A stretch of 64,000 nucleotides of DNA from PMG-095 sp049324695 (GCA_049324695.1 JBMOMJ010000055.1:481120-545119); one strand, 5' to 3'; positions 29,244 through 38,706 are shown, numbered from the stretch's first letter. A program made the numbers and translations. Notes: generated by a model not told the origin, from the sequence alone.

Positions 29244-29786
29244 TCAGTCGATGAACGCACGCATCAATTCCAGGCTTTTTTCGTCGAGCTTGTGCGGAGC
29301 GCTGATGCGGTACAGGTCGCCGTAGACGTCTTCGATGACGAGCCCGCCGCCGTCGAGCTCCCGCGGCCACGCGTCGAGGGCTGTTTGGAAGCGGCGCGGC
29401 CCCTGCACAGTTTCGACGGCGAACGAACGCAGCTCGAAATCTTCTTCTACCTCGAGCACGCGCGTGACCTCGAGCACGAAGCCCGAGCGCAATAGGCCTT
29501 GCTGGAGTGCGCGTTGCGATTCCGCGTCGAGATCGCGGACGGCTGCGACGAAGCCGTGTTCGGTGCCGTCACTGTCGCGCAGTGAAAGAAAGCGATCCGG
29601 CTGAGTCCAGGGGAAGCAGCGCACCACTTCTACAGCGACCCAGTTTTCTTCTCGCGACAGCCACAACTTTCCGTCCACGCGGCGCTCCAAGCGAAAGCCG
29701 GGAGCGCTCGCTGATTTCGCGCGCAGTACCGCGCTGGGATTGCCTCGTCGAGAGGAGACGGCGGCTGTTTCGATATCAGGCTGCAT
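29244..29786 (-). CDS. DUF1854 protein
   Basis: 180 residues. The blocks FRLERRVDGKLWLSREENWV, VVRCFPWTQPDRFLSLRDSDGTE and GGGLVIEDVYGDLYRI match what I recall of the DUF1854 family, which in annotation practice is tied to cyanophycin metabolism and sits next to a specific ABC transporter. That arrangement holds here: its start lies 11 bp inside the 3' end of the ABC gene. No cyanophycin synthetase or cyanophycinase is in the window, so the link is by family knowledge only. Soluble and cytoplasmic; biochemical role unknown. Confidence 0.75.
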   Translation of the reverse strand: MQPDIETAAVSSRRGNPSAVLRAKSASAPGFRLERRVDGKLWLSREENWVAVEVVRCFPWTQPDRFLSLRDSDGTEHGFVAAVRDLDAESQRALQQGLLRSGFVLEVTRVLEVEEDFELRSFAVETVQGPRRFQTALDAWPRELDGGGLVIEDVYGDLYRISAPHKLDEKSLELMRAFID

Positions 29787-32061
29787 GATGAAGCTCCTGC
29801 TGCAATGTAAATAGCTTGCGATAAATACCGTCGGGCTTGCCCATCAGCTGAGCGTGCGTGCCCACTTCGGCTAGACGCCCGTTGGCGATCACGAAGAGGC
29901 GTGACGCACGCCGCAACGTCGAGAGCCGGTGCGCGATGGCAAACACGGTGCGCCCCGCGACGAGGCGATCGAGCGCCTGCTGAATCTTCATTTCGGTTTC
30001 GGTGTCGACCGCGCTGGTCGCCTCGTCCAAGATCAAAATGCGCGGATCGTTCAGCACCGCGCGCGCGATGCTGATGCGTTGGCGTTCGCCGCCAGATAAC
30101 GTGTGTCCCCGCTCGCCCACGAGCGTATCGTAACCGAGCGGCAGCTTGCAGATGAAGTCGTGAGCGTTGGCTGTGCGCGCGGCATCGACCACCTGCTCGA
30201 GCGTCGCTTCTGGGCGTCCATAACGAATGTTCTCCAGCACGGTGCCGTGGAACAGGTACGGATCCTGAAGCACGATGCCGACCTGGCGTCGGTAGGCACC
30301 GCTATCGAGCGCTTGCAAATCGTGCCCATCGACGAAGATGTTGCCGGCTTGCACGTCGTAAAAGCGCGTGAGCAAGTTAATCAGTGTGGTCTTGCCGCCG
30401 CCCGATGGTCCCACCAACCCAATCAATTCGCCGGGTTGAACTTCGAAGGACAAGTCGCGGATGACTTGGCGCACGCCGTCGTAGCTGAACGAAACGTTGC
30501 GGAACTCGATCTGCCCTTCGAGCCGCCCGGGCACGATCGGATCGGCAATGTCATTCACCTCCGGTTTCGTGTCGAGCACCTCGAACACGCGATGTGCAGA
30601 GCTGGTCGCACGTTGCAACATGCGCGCGACCTGACCCACTGTTTCGACCGGCTGCACGAACATGGTCGTGTACAGCAGAAAGGCCACGAAGGTTCCAGTT
30701 GACAAGGCGGGGCCGAGGAAAGAGCTCTGCCCGAGTAAACGCGGCAGTGCGGCCGTCCACACCGCGACGATCATCATCTGCACGGCGAGGCCCAGGCGCG
30801 GCCAAAACGCCGTCCAATACGCGTGGATGCGGTTGAACTCACCCACCACGTCCGCATTGTAATCGAAGAAGCGCGCCTTCTCGCGCTGCTGCTGGTTGAA
30901 GGCTTTGACGACGCGCATACCAGGAATCGTGTCTGACAAAACGTCGGTGAGCCGCGACCACTTGCGAAACGCTCGCAAGAACAACCTCTCCATCGTCTCG
31001 CCGTTGCGATAGATCGCATAGCAAAGCGCCGGCACTGGCAGGCTCATCAATAGGCCGAGGCGCCAATCGAGATAGATCAAGATCCCGGAAAGGCCGAGCA
31101 GCATCAGCGCCGACAACGAAACCTCCACCACGCCGAAGGACAAGAACTCCCACAACCGATCGGTGTCGGAGCTCACGCGCGTGATCAAGCTGCCCGTCTT
31201 CTTGCGACCGAAGAAGCTCATGCTCAGCTTGTGCAGGTGTGCGTACACTTCGTCGCGCAGATCGCCTGCCACGAACTCGCCGAGCTCGGCCAAGAGCCGT
31301 AAGCGAACCCAGTCGCAAAGCTGGCGCAGCACATAGAGTGCGGCGAGACCAGCAACACAGGTCCAAGCCAAAGTCGCTACGTCCGCCGTTTTGAGTTGAC
31401 CGCGCTGCACCGGACCAATCACGCGATCCACTAAAAACCCAGTGAGGAGCGGCGGCGTCATGGACAGCAGCGTGATCGCAAAGGCAGCGGCGGTGCCCCA
31501 AATCATGCGTTTTCGATATGGCTTGAGGTACGCGAGCAAGCGCCACACCACGGCAAGCTTATTGGAAGTGACCAACGCCTGCGCATCGCGCACTTGGGTG
31601 AGCATGCTGGTGGCATACGCGCTGTTGGCGTCTTCATCGCCGCTGACATCGCGATTCTCCAGAGCCTGATCCAGCAGAAACTCGATGCGCCCCATGCTGC
31701 GGCGTTGGCGGCGCGTGAAGTAGAGCTCAGCTAACGGAGCGGCGTTCGGTTCGCCGTGCAAGCGCAGGACTTGGCACGAGAGACCAGGCTCTGAGCTCAG
31801 CGCGCGCAGCTGGTTGCGCCGAAAGCAATGCGTGCGATAGGCGTCGCTTTCGCCGCTGATCACTGCGACGTGTTCGCGGCCGACCACCAACCAGCTCGAG
31901 CACAGCCGCAGGTCGCGATTCAGATCGGCCATCGCGTAAGCGACGATCTCCCTGTATCCGAAGGCGGTTTCGGCGGCGATGCGCACACCAGCGGGGAGTT
32001 CGGCGGCTTGGCCCAAGTAGCGATGAAAGAGCTCGCTGTCGGAGAGATTGTGAGGTGACAT
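29776..32061 (-). CDS. ABC exporter (fused permease-ATPase) with N-terminal extension
   Basis: 761 residues from ATG 32059-32061 (MSPHNLSDSELFHRYLG); a TTG at 32106 is possible. About 170 residues of soluble N-terminal domain (SSWLVVGREHVAVISG) precede a six-helix type-1 exporter domain, unusual for ordinary MsbA-like proteins. The ATPase has Walker A GLVGPSGGGKTTLINLL, signature LSGGERQRISIARA, Walker B RILILDEATSA and H-loop AIAHRLSTL. This size and the overlapping DUF1854 gene fit the cyanophycin metabolism-associated ABC transporter group. It works as a homodimer in the inner membrane; its cargo is unknown. Confidence 0.9.
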   Translation of the reverse strand: MSPHNLSDSELFHRYLGQAAELPAGVRIAAETAFGYREIVAYAMADLNRDLRLCSSWLVVGREHVAVISGESDAYRTHCFRRNQLRALSSEPGLSCQVLRLHGEPNAAPLAELYFTRRQRRSMGRIEFLLDQALENRDVSGDEDANSAYATSMLTQVRDAQALVTSNKLAVVWRLLAYLKPYRKRMIWGTAAAFAITLLSMTPPLLTGFLVDRVIGPVQRGQLKTADVATLAWTCVAGLAALYVLRQLCDWVRLRLLAELGEFVAGDLRDEVYAHLHKLSMSFFGRKKTGSLITRVSSDTDRLWEFLSFGVVEVSLSALMLLGLSGILIYLDWRLGLLMSLPVPALCYAIYRNGETMERLFLRAFRKWSRLTDVLSDTIPGMRVVKAFNQQQREKARFFDYNADVVGEFNRIHAYWTAFWPRLGLAVQMMIVAVWTAALPRLLGQSSFLGPALSTGTFVAFLLYTTMFVQPVETVGQVARMLQRATSSAHRVFEVLDTKPEVNDIADPIVPGRLEGQIEFRNVSFSYDGVRQVIRDLSFEVQPGELIGLVGPSGGGKTTLINLLTRFYDVQAGNIFVDGHDLQALDSGAYRRQVGIVLQDPYLFHGTVLENIRYGRPEATLEQVVDAARTANAHDFICKLPLGYDTLVGERGHTLSGGERQRISIARAVLNDPRILILDEATSAVDTETEMKIQQALDRLVAGRTVFAIAHRLSTLRRASRLFVIANGRLAEVGTHAQLMGKPDGIYRKLFTLQQELHHAA

Positions 32062-32254
32062 GGCAGCGGGTGCGCGCGCGCTGAAAGACGGCAATGTGCC
32101 CCCCAAGGCGCGGACGAGCGCCGCGTAATGCGGAATCTGTGCCGCTCGCTGATTTTACGGATTTATCGCGAGTTTCCGCAGGTGCGCGGGTTGCCGCGAG
32201 TCAGTTTGCGCAGCAGCTTGCGCAAGCGCGTTGTGCAGGCGAGCGCGCAAACCT

Positions 32255-33703
32255 CTAACGTGGCCCGCTGCGCTTACGCGGTCGCGGCAGATCGAATTCG
32301 TGCAGGCGCGAGACCAACGTTCGACGTGAAATCCCCAAGAGCTCCGCGGCGCGAGTCTGATTTCCCGAAGCGCGCTCCAACGCTTCCACAATGCGTTCGC
32401 GGTCGAGCGCCTTCACCTCGGCGCGAAAACTCTTGGCATCCAGCTCGGGCACGCGCGACGCCTCAGTGCTCGGCGTGGCGGCGCGCGCATTGGCTCGCGC
32501 CAGCTCGGAGCCGGCAGCGCGCAGGGCAGGGGGGAGCTGCTCCGGCCGCACGCAGTCGTCCGCGGAAAGGATTACCGCGCGTTCCATCACATTGCGGAGC
32601 TCGCGCACGTTGCCCGGCCAGGAGTAGGCGCGCAGGCAGGCCATGGCATCAGCACTGATCTCGATGTCGGTGCGCTCGAGTTGACGACACGTGGCCGCCG
32701 CAAACGAACGCGCCAGCGGCTCGATGTCGCTCGGTCGCTCGCGCAATGGCGGCAGTGTGAGCACCACGCCGCCCAAGCGAAAGTAGAGATCTTGACGAAA
32801 CCGCCCCGACTCCGCGTCCGCGACGGGATCACGATTGGTGGCCGACACGATGCGCACATCCACCGGCCGAGCCTTGCGTGCGCCTATGCGCATCACGGCG
32901 CGTTCCTCGACCACGCGCAACAACTTGGCTTGCGTCGCAGGCGAAGCTTCCCCCACCTCGTCCAGGAACAACGTGCCGCCGTGGGCTGCTTCGAAGAGAC
33001 CTCCGCGCGCGTCGCGAGCTCCGGTGAACGCCCCGCGCTCGTAGCCGAATAATTCACCTTCCAGCAGCGACTCACTCAGCGCGGCGCAGTTGATGCTCAC
33101 GAACGGACCCTGCGCGCGCGGCGAACGCCCGTGAATCGCGCGGGCCAGCACTTCTTTGCCGACGCCGGTTTCGCCGAGTAAGAGCACGCTGATGGTGGCG
33201 CGCGCCGCTTGGTACGCTTCGGCATACACCGCGCGCATGGCCGGATCGCTCAGCACCACGCCGTTGGGCTGCGCTTCGAGCCCACCTTCACTCTGATCCG
33301 GATCCGGAAAGTGCACCGGCGCCTCGGGAACGTGGCGCACCACCGCGCAGACGGTACCCAGCAGGATGCAGTCGCCGATGCCAATCTCGGCGCTGTCGCG
33401 CACCAGCCGGCGAATCCCCTGAGTTTGGCTGGGATCGCGCCCGGCACGCGCGTCGCGCACACACGTACCATTGGCCCCGCCGAGATCTTCGATGATGAGC
33501 TTCGGCCCGACGCGAAGCAGCGCGTGCCGGCGCGACACCGAAGGATTGTCGATGCGCACGCTGTTTTCGTCAGCGCGACCGAGCGTGACTTCACCCTCGC
33601 TCGGCAGCTCGAAACGCACCGTTTCTTCGCCCCAGAACACGAGCAGTTGCAGCCGGGGCTCGTCGCCTCGTGCCGTGCCCGTTTTCGTGTCGCCGCTCGC
33701 CAC
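32255..33703 (-). CDS. FHA-domain sigma-54-dependent transcriptional activator
   Basis: About 482 residues from GTG 33701-33703; the frame is open to 33946 and the start is uncertain. FHA domain: VTLGRADENSVRIDNPSVSR and LGGANGTCV. AAA+ domain: Walker A LGETGVGKEVLARAI, the sigma-54 contact loop GERGAFTGARD-like (YERGAFTGARD), Walker B GGTLFLDEVGE, and an arginine region RFRQDLYFRLGGV. C-terminal Fis-type helix-turn-helix: GNQTRAAELLGISRRTLVS. The FHA domain binds phosphothreonine, so a Ser/Thr kinase is the expected input. A perfect sigma-54 promoter for the divergent barrel gene lies 190 bp upstream, making that gene a likely target. Confidence 0.93.
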   Translation of the reverse strand: MASGDTKTGTARGDEPRLQLLVFWGEETVRFELPSEGEVTLGRADENSVRIDNPSVSRRHALLRVGPKLIIEDLGGANGTCVRDARAGRDPSQTQGIRRLVRDSAEIGIGDCILLGTVCAVVRHVPEAPVHFPDPDQSEGGLEAQPNGVVLSDPAMRAVYAEAYQAARATISVLLLGETGVGKEVLARAIHGRSPRAQGPFVSINCAALSESLLEGELFGYERGAFTGARDARGGLFEAAHGGTLFLDEVGEASPATQAKLLRVVEERAVMRIGARKARPVDVRIVSATNRDPVADAESGRFRQDLYFRLGGVVLTLPPLRERPSDIEPLARSFAAATCRQLERTDIEISADAMACLRAYSWPGNVRELRNVMERAVILSADDCVRPEQLPPALRAAGSELARANARAATPSTEASRVPELDAKSFRAEVKALDRERIVEALERASGNQTRAAELLGISRRTLVSRLHEFDLPRPRKRSGPR

Positions 33704-33889
33704 CGAGTCAGGGTTTATACTGGGCCGTTGGGTGTCGTCAAAGTAGCGCTGAAATCCGCTGAAAAGTGCATTCACGCCGCCGTTGCCGTCGCGCCGGTGT
33801 TCCCAAAACGCCACGCCGCGCTGGCCGTGCACGTCATGGAAAGTCGACGCGGCGCTGCGAAGTAGCAAGCATTTCAGTGGAGCTGTCCG

Positions 33890-33905
33890 TGGCACATGGC
33901 TTGCT
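33890..33905 (+). promoter_or_regulatory. sigma-54 promoter of the barrel gene
   Basis: TGGCACATGGCTTGCT is a perfect -24/-12 element. It lies 60 bp before ATG 33965 and beside the divergent sigma-54 activator gene. It differs from the promoter at 1232 only in two of the five spacer bases. Transcription would start near 33916. Confidence 0.78.
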
Positions 33906-33964
33906 TCAGTCGTGCTCGGCGCGCTCGACTGCGCGCGGCTTATCACTCCAAGGAGATAACAGCG

Positions 33965-34513
33965 ATGCCACGACTGAACTCGATGTCGACCGCTGCGAGC
34001 TTACTGGGCTTCACGCTGGCGGTCGGCGTGATGGTCGCCGCGCCACCCGCGCGCGCAACGGGCAAGCTTGGTGTCGATCTGGAAGCGGCCTTTCCCGTGG
34101 ACGTGCCCGATGCTTCATCAGGCTGGGGTGGAGGCGTGCGCTTCGGCAACGAGTGGAACCTGGTGTTGATCAAGCTCACTCCTGAAATTCAAGGCAACTA
34201 CCACGCGTTCGGCGGCGGCTCCGATGCGAAGCAGTTCGGGGTGATGGCCGGCGGGCGTTTAGGAGTGGGCCTCTTGCTTCAGCCGAGCGTGTTCGCGCAC
34301 GCCGGTGTTGGTCACTTCGGTTACCGTACAGCGACGGTTGACGTCTCGCACACGTCGCTCGCTTACGACGTCGGCTTGGCGCTCGACGTCACCGCCCTGC
34401 CGCTGATCGATTTCGGCGCGCACGCTTCAGTGAACGGCGTGGCGGGCAACGCCGATACTGATCCCTTCAATTGGTACGCACTCGGCGGTCACGTCGCCTT
34501 CTCGTTCCGCTAG
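33965..34513 (+). CDS. small outer-membrane beta-barrel protein
   Basis: 182 residues from ATG 33965, with a strong ribosome-binding site AAGGAG at 33950-33955. A signal peptide (AASLLGFTLAVGVMVAAPPA, cut after ARA) precedes alternating Gly/aromatic strands such as GGGVRFGNEWNLVLIKL, FGVMAGGRLGVGLLLQ, VFAHAGVGHFGYR, and ends HVAFSFR, with a C-terminal Phe two residues from the end. It resembles the eight-strand OmpA/OmpW-size barrels. The sigma-54 promoter indicates regulation by the neighbouring FHA activator. Function unknown. Confidence 0.8.
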   Translation: MPRLNSMSTAASLLGFTLAVGVMVAAPPARATGKLGVDLEAAFPVDVPDASSGWGGGVRFGNEWNLVLIKLTPEIQGNYHAFGGGSDAKQFGVMAGGRLGVGLLLQPSVFAHAGVGHFGYRTATVDVSHTSLAYDVGLALDVTALPLIDFGAHASVNGVAGNADTDPFNWYALGGHVAFSFR

Positions 34514-34598
34514 CTGAGGGCCATATTTTAGCGGGCTCGCCGCGGATGCCAGCCATCTCGCGGCGCGATCGCGGGCTGTATTGTATGCTCGCGCCGCC

Positions 34599-36347
34599 AT
34601 GGTCATGGATGACACCCTGCGGCATTGCGCGGCTTGCAGCAGCATTCTGCCCGGGCGAGCGCGCTTTTGTCCTAGCTGCGGGCGCGATACGCAAGCCGAC
34701 GAAGGTGAGTCCGCGCGCGGGGCCGATCTCTTGCGTGACAGCTCGCGGCGCGGCAATGGAGCGTTCGAGCAGTTGCCGCCAATGCGCATCGCTCCCGGCA
34801 CGCGCATTTCCGTTTACCGTGTCGAGGATGTGATCGGCGAAGGCGGGATGGGTGTCGTGTACCGGGCCTACGATGAAGCGCTCGATCGCGTCGTGGCGCT
34901 CAAGTGCCTGCACACCAACTTGGCGGGCGACGCCGACATCCGTCGTCGCTTCGAGCGCGAAGCTCGCGTGCTGCGTTCGTACTCGCATCCCGGCGTGGTC
35001 AGCGTCTACGACTTCGTCGAGCACGACTACTTGCTCGCCATGGTGATGGAGCTCGTCGAAGGGCCCAGCTTGGTGCAACACCTGCAGAAGTGGCTTGGTC
35101 ACATGCCGTTCGAGGAGATTCGGCACCTGTTCGCAGGTGTGCTCGACGCTGTGGAAGCGGGTCATCGCAACGGGGTGATTCATCGCGACCTCAAGCCCGA
35201 GAACATTCTGGTCACCAACAGCGGTCAGGAGCTGCGTCCGAAGATCGTCGATTTCGGGATCGCGCGCATTCTGGAGGGCACTACCTACACAATGACCGGC
35301 GCTTTCCTCGGCACCTGTTGTTACATGTCTCCCGAGCAAGTACAGCGTCCGCACGCGGCCGATCCGCGTTCCGACATCTACTCGCTCGGTGTCACGCTGT
35401 ATCAGTTGTGTACCGGTAAGCTGCCATTCGACGGTAACCATTTCGCGGTGATGATGGCGCACGTGAACGAGACGCCGCGCCGTCCATCGGAGCTGCGCAG
35501 TGAAATTCCGCCGGCGCTCGAGCAACTGATCTTGGATGCGTTGTCGAAGGATCCCTCGCAACGCCCGCAATCGTGTCGAATCTTTCGCGAGCGTTTGCAG
35601 GCGGCGCTGCCCGAACGCGCTCCCAGCCTGATTCCGCGCGCTGCTCTGCCTGCGCTATTGAAGGGTGCCGATGGTCGCGAGATGGCGCTGATTCCCGCCG
35701 GCAGCTTTCGTATGGGGCGCGGCAAGCGCCCGGTGCACCTGGACGCGTTCTACATCGACCGTACCCCGGTCACCAATCGCGAGTTTCTCACCTTCTTGGA
35801 GGTCACCGGCTACCGCCCGACGGATCCGAGCGGGGGGCGCTTCGTGCCGCACGTATTGAATGGCAAGCTTTCGAAGCGCGAAGAAGATCACCCTGTGGTT
35901 TACGTATCCTGGTTCGACGCCCGCGCCTTTGCTGCTTGGGCCGGCAAACGCTTGCCCTCCGAAGCGGAGTGGGAGAAAGCCGCGCGCGGCTCGGATGGTC
36001 GCAAGTATCCGTGGGGTCGCGGTGAACCCAACGAAAAACGCGCGAACTACGGCAACAAAGCGGGCGGCACGGCGCGCGTCGGATCTTATCCGGACGGGGC
36101 TTCGCCCTACGGCGTGCTCGACCTCGCTGGCAACGTTTGGGAGTGGTGTGAGGACTACGACGATCCGGCGTTCTACGAAGACGGTCCGCCCAACAATCCG
36201 CGCAACGAACACCCGAGCGAGCGCGTGGTCATGCGCGGCGGTTCGTATTTGTTTGGGGTGCAAGCGCTGCGCACGTATGCCCGCACCAGCTTCGATCCGC
36301 ACTATCGTTTTGCGGGCGGAGGCTTTCGCTGTGCGCGCTCGGCTTAG
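34599..36347 (+). CDS. zinc ribbon-Ser/Thr kinase-FGE-like fusion
   Basis: 582 residues from ATG 34599 (TTG 34581 and ATG 34605 also possible). A zinc ribbon uses C10, C13, C24, C27. Kinase domain about 72-340: GEGGMGVVYRA, Lys102, HRDLKPEN 195-202, DFG 218-220, GTCCYMSPEQ; catalytically complete. An FGE-sulfatase (SUMF1-like) domain spans about 358-580: IPAGSFRMG, TPVTNREF, RLPSEAEWEKAARG, LDLAGNVWEWCEDY, MRGGSY...GFRCA. The two active-site cysteines that true formylglycine-generating enzymes carry just after RGGSY are replaced (LFGVQALRTYARTS), so the domain is probably a binding or sensing module. No transmembrane helix was seen. Confidence 0.92.
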   Translation: MVMDDTLRHCAACSSILPGRARFCPSCGRDTQADEGESARGADLLRDSSRRGNGAFEQLPPMRIAPGTRISVYRVEDVIGEGGMGVVYRAYDEALDRVVALKCLHTNLAGDADIRRRFEREARVLRSYSHPGVVSVYDFVEHDYLLAMVMELVEGPSLVQHLQKWLGHMPFEEIRHLFAGVLDAVEAGHRNGVIHRDLKPENILVTNSGQELRPKIVDFGIARILEGTTYTMTGAFLGTCCYMSPEQVQRPHAADPRSDIYSLGVTLYQLCTGKLPFDGNHFAVMMAHVNETPRRPSELRSEIPPALEQLILDALSKDPSQRPQSCRIFRERLQAALPERAPSLIPRAALPALLKGADGREMALIPAGSFRMGRGKRPVHLDAFYIDRTPVTNREFLTFLEVTGYRPTDPSGGRFVPHVLNGKLSKREEDHPVVYVSWFDARAFAAWAGKRLPSEAEWEKAARGSDGRKYPWGRGEPNEKRANYGNKAGGTARVGSYPDGASPYGVLDLAGNVWEWCEDYDDPAFYEDGPPNNPRNEHPSERVVMRGGSYLFGVQALRTYARTSFDPHYRFAGGGFRCARSA

Positions 36348-36359
36348 CTGAAAAAGGCA

Positions 36360-38591
36360 CTAATTGCGCTCGAATAGCGCGGCGAGGCTCGCTAACCCGG
36401 CGATGAGCTCCGCTGGCTCGATCGGCTTCGGCGCGTGCATGTTGAAACCAGCAGCCAGCGCCTTGGTACGATCTTCGACGCGACAATATGCGGTCAGTGC
36501 GACTGCAGGCGTGCGCCCCCCGCTGCTCGCTGGCAGCGCTCGCAGTTGGCGAATGAAGTCGTAGCCATCTTCGCCGGGCATACCAATGTCAGACACGATG
36601 ACGTCGGGCCGAGTGGACTCGATGAGACCCATCGCTTGCGCGACGCTGCTCGCCGTCGAGACGCGCGCGCCGCAGCCGGAAAGGATCTCCGCCAGCAGAT
36701 TGCGTGCATCGTCCTCGTCGTCGAGAACCAGCACGTGCACACCCGTGAGCTCACCGTGCGCACGGAACGCCGATGAAGCTACCAGGCGCAACGCCGGCGG
36801 CCGCTCGAAGCCAGAACTGCGAACCGCTGAAATCGGAAGAGAAACGGTGAACGTTGCGCCCTTTCCGAGCCCTTCGCTTTCGGCGCGCACGCTGCCGCCA
36901 TGCAGCTCCACCAAGCTGCGCACGATTGCGAGCCCCAAACCGAGCCCTCCGTGCTTGCGTGTGGTGGTCGAGTCGGCTTGCCGGAATTGCTCGAACACAT
37001 GGCTGACGAACTCGGGTGGAATGCCCTGGCCGGTGTCGGAAACGGCAACGGTGATCGAAGACTCATTGCGTTCCACGTTGACGTGCACGCTGCCACCCTT
37101 GGGCGTGAACTTCACGGCGTTGGTCAACAGGTTCCAGACGACTTGGCGCAATCGATCGGGGTCACCCAAAATCGGGCCGACGTGCGGAACCACGGTTTGG
37201 CTCAGCAAGAGGCCCTTCGCCGTTGCTGCCGGGCGCACCGACTCGATGGCTTCATCCACGATGGTTGCGATCTCGACCGCGCTCACATCGAGCCGCAGCT
37301 TGCCCGAAATGATGCGACTCACATCGAGCAGATCTTCGATCAGCTGCGCCTGTGCGCTGGCATTGCGATCGATGGTTTCGAGCGCACGCGCCTGCTTCTC
37401 GGTAGAGAGCGTGCCGGATCGTAACATGCGCACCCAGCCCAAGATGGCGTTGAGCGGCGTGCGGAGCTCGTGCGAAACCGTGGCCAGAAACTCGTCTTTG
37501 GTGCGATTGGCGCTCTCGAGCTCCTGAATCACCGCTTCGATTTTGCGATTAGCCAAGACCTGCTCGGTAACCTCGAAACCAAACGACATCACGCCTTCGA
37601 TGCGGCCGCTGGCGTTGCGATATGGCTCGTAGACCACATTGAAGAAGCGCTCGTAAGGCCGCCCGTTGCGATTCCAATCGCGCGTCGAACCGAGGTTGTC
37701 TGCAACGTAACGCTCGCCGGTGCGAAACACTCGGTCAATGACCTCGAGGCGCTCTGGAGGCAGGTCGGGCATTACTTCGCGGAGCGGCCTCCCAACGATG
37801 TCGTCGCTGTTCAGCAGCCGTTGCGCGGCCGCGTTCACGAAGTCGTAGACGTGATTGGGTCCACGCAGAATCACGACCAGCGCCGGCGCTTGCACGAAGA
37901 GCTGGCGCAGCTTCTCCCTCTCTACCTGCGCCTCTTTCTCGAGCGTCGCTTGCCGCTCGCGCAGCGCTCGTTCTCCCTGGCGATGGCGCTCGAGCTCCTC
38001 TTCGAGTGATTGTACTCGCGCTCGCAGGCGCTCGAGCTCGCTCGGAGCCGTAGCTGGATCGAAGCTATCCGAGGTGTGGGCGTGAATCAGGCACAGCCGT
38101 TCGGCTCGGGCTAACGCGCTCCACAACTCTTCCAGGCGCGCGGCGGCGGCTTGTTGCGCCGGGTCACGAGGTAGTTCACCAAAGTCGACGTAAGCGTGCA
38201 GGCGGTGCTCGCGCCAGCGGGTCTTCGTTTCGCGAACCAGCTCACCAAGAGCTGCGTGAAAGCGCTGCGCATCGCCCGGTTCGGCGGGGCGTACGTTGCC
38301 TGAGAGCTCGTTGGCGTCTCTGAAGAGAAGTTGCCGCGCCTGATAGGCTCCCTCCACATCCACAGCGAGCTTTTGCAGCGCGCGTCCGATGGCGTCGCGG
38401 CACTCCGGTGTGCTGACGAGCAAAACCGCGTCACCTAAAGCGAGAGCGCCTGCAATCGATTCCGCGACTCGGGACGATGCCTCGTCATCGAACTCGAAGG
38501 GGCTGGTACCGCCACTGCTGCGACTCTTGGTAGCGTCGTTAGTCGGCGAAGGAGCGTCTCGCTCGCCGAGGTGATTGGCCGAGCTGTTCAT
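36360..38591 (-). CDS. MEDS-PAS hybrid histidine kinase
   Basis: 743 residues from ATG 38589-38591; a GTG at 38609 is possible. The N-terminal about 170 residues (ALALGDAVLLVSTPECRDAI, GAYQARQLLFRDANELS, LIHAHTSDSF) match the MEDS/DcmR-like sensory domain. A coiled coil then leads to a PAS domain (APALVVILRGPNHVYDFVN). Kinase: ATVSHELRTPLNAILGW with phospho-His374, NLLTNAVKFTPKGG, VSDTGQGIPPEFVSHVFEQF, GLGLGLAIVRSL. A C-terminal receiver (VLVLDDEDDARNLL, VIVSDIGMPGEDGYDFI) completes it. Cytoplasmic; stimulus unknown, though MEDS domains have been tied to small-organic sensing. Confidence 0.92.
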   Translation of the reverse strand: MNSSANHLGERDAPSPTNDATKSRSSGGTSPFEFDDEASSRVAESIAGALALGDAVLLVSTPECRDAIGRALQKLAVDVEGAYQARQLLFRDANELSGNVRPAEPGDAQRFHAALGELVRETKTRWREHRLHAYVDFGELPRDPAQQAAAARLEELWSALARAERLCLIHAHTSDSFDPATAPSELERLRARVQSLEEELERHRQGERALRERQATLEKEAQVEREKLRQLFVQAPALVVILRGPNHVYDFVNAAAQRLLNSDDIVGRPLREVMPDLPPERLEVIDRVFRTGERYVADNLGSTRDWNRNGRPYERFFNVVYEPYRNASGRIEGVMSFGFEVTEQVLANRKIEAVIQELESANRTKDEFLATVSHELRTPLNAILGWVRMLRSGTLSTEKQARALETIDRNASAQAQLIEDLLDVSRIISGKLRLDVSAVEIATIVDEAIESVRPAATAKGLLLSQTVVPHVGPILGDPDRLRQVVWNLLTNAVKFTPKGGSVHVNVERNESSITVAVSDTGQGIPPEFVSHVFEQFRQADSTTTRKHGGLGLGLAIVRSLVELHGGSVRAESEGLGKGATFTVSLPISAVRSSGFERPPALRLVASSAFRAHGELTGVHVLVLDDEDDARNLLAEILSGCGARVSTASSVAQAMGLIESTRPDVIVSDIGMPGEDGYDFIRQLRALPASSGGRTPAVALTAYCRVEDRTKALAAGFNMHAPKPIEPAELIAGLASLAALFERN

Positions 38592-38690
38592 GCTGACATT
38601 CGGCAACACGCCCCATGTGGCCTGTGCGCACGCGCGGCGTATCGCGTTGCTGGGAAATTACCGACTTGGTCTGCGAGAAGCCGAGGGCAA

Positions 38691-38706
38691 AGCAAAGCAC
38701 GTGCCC
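38691..38706 (-). promoter_or_regulatory. possible sigma-54 promoter of the MEDS kinase gene
   Basis: Minus-strand GGGCACGTGCTTTGCT differs from the -24/-12 consensus only in the first base. It would start transcription near 38680, about 90 nt before ATG 38591. Chance occurrence cannot be excluded. The rest of the 465-bp gap 38592-39056 shows nothing else clear. Confidence 0.4.
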
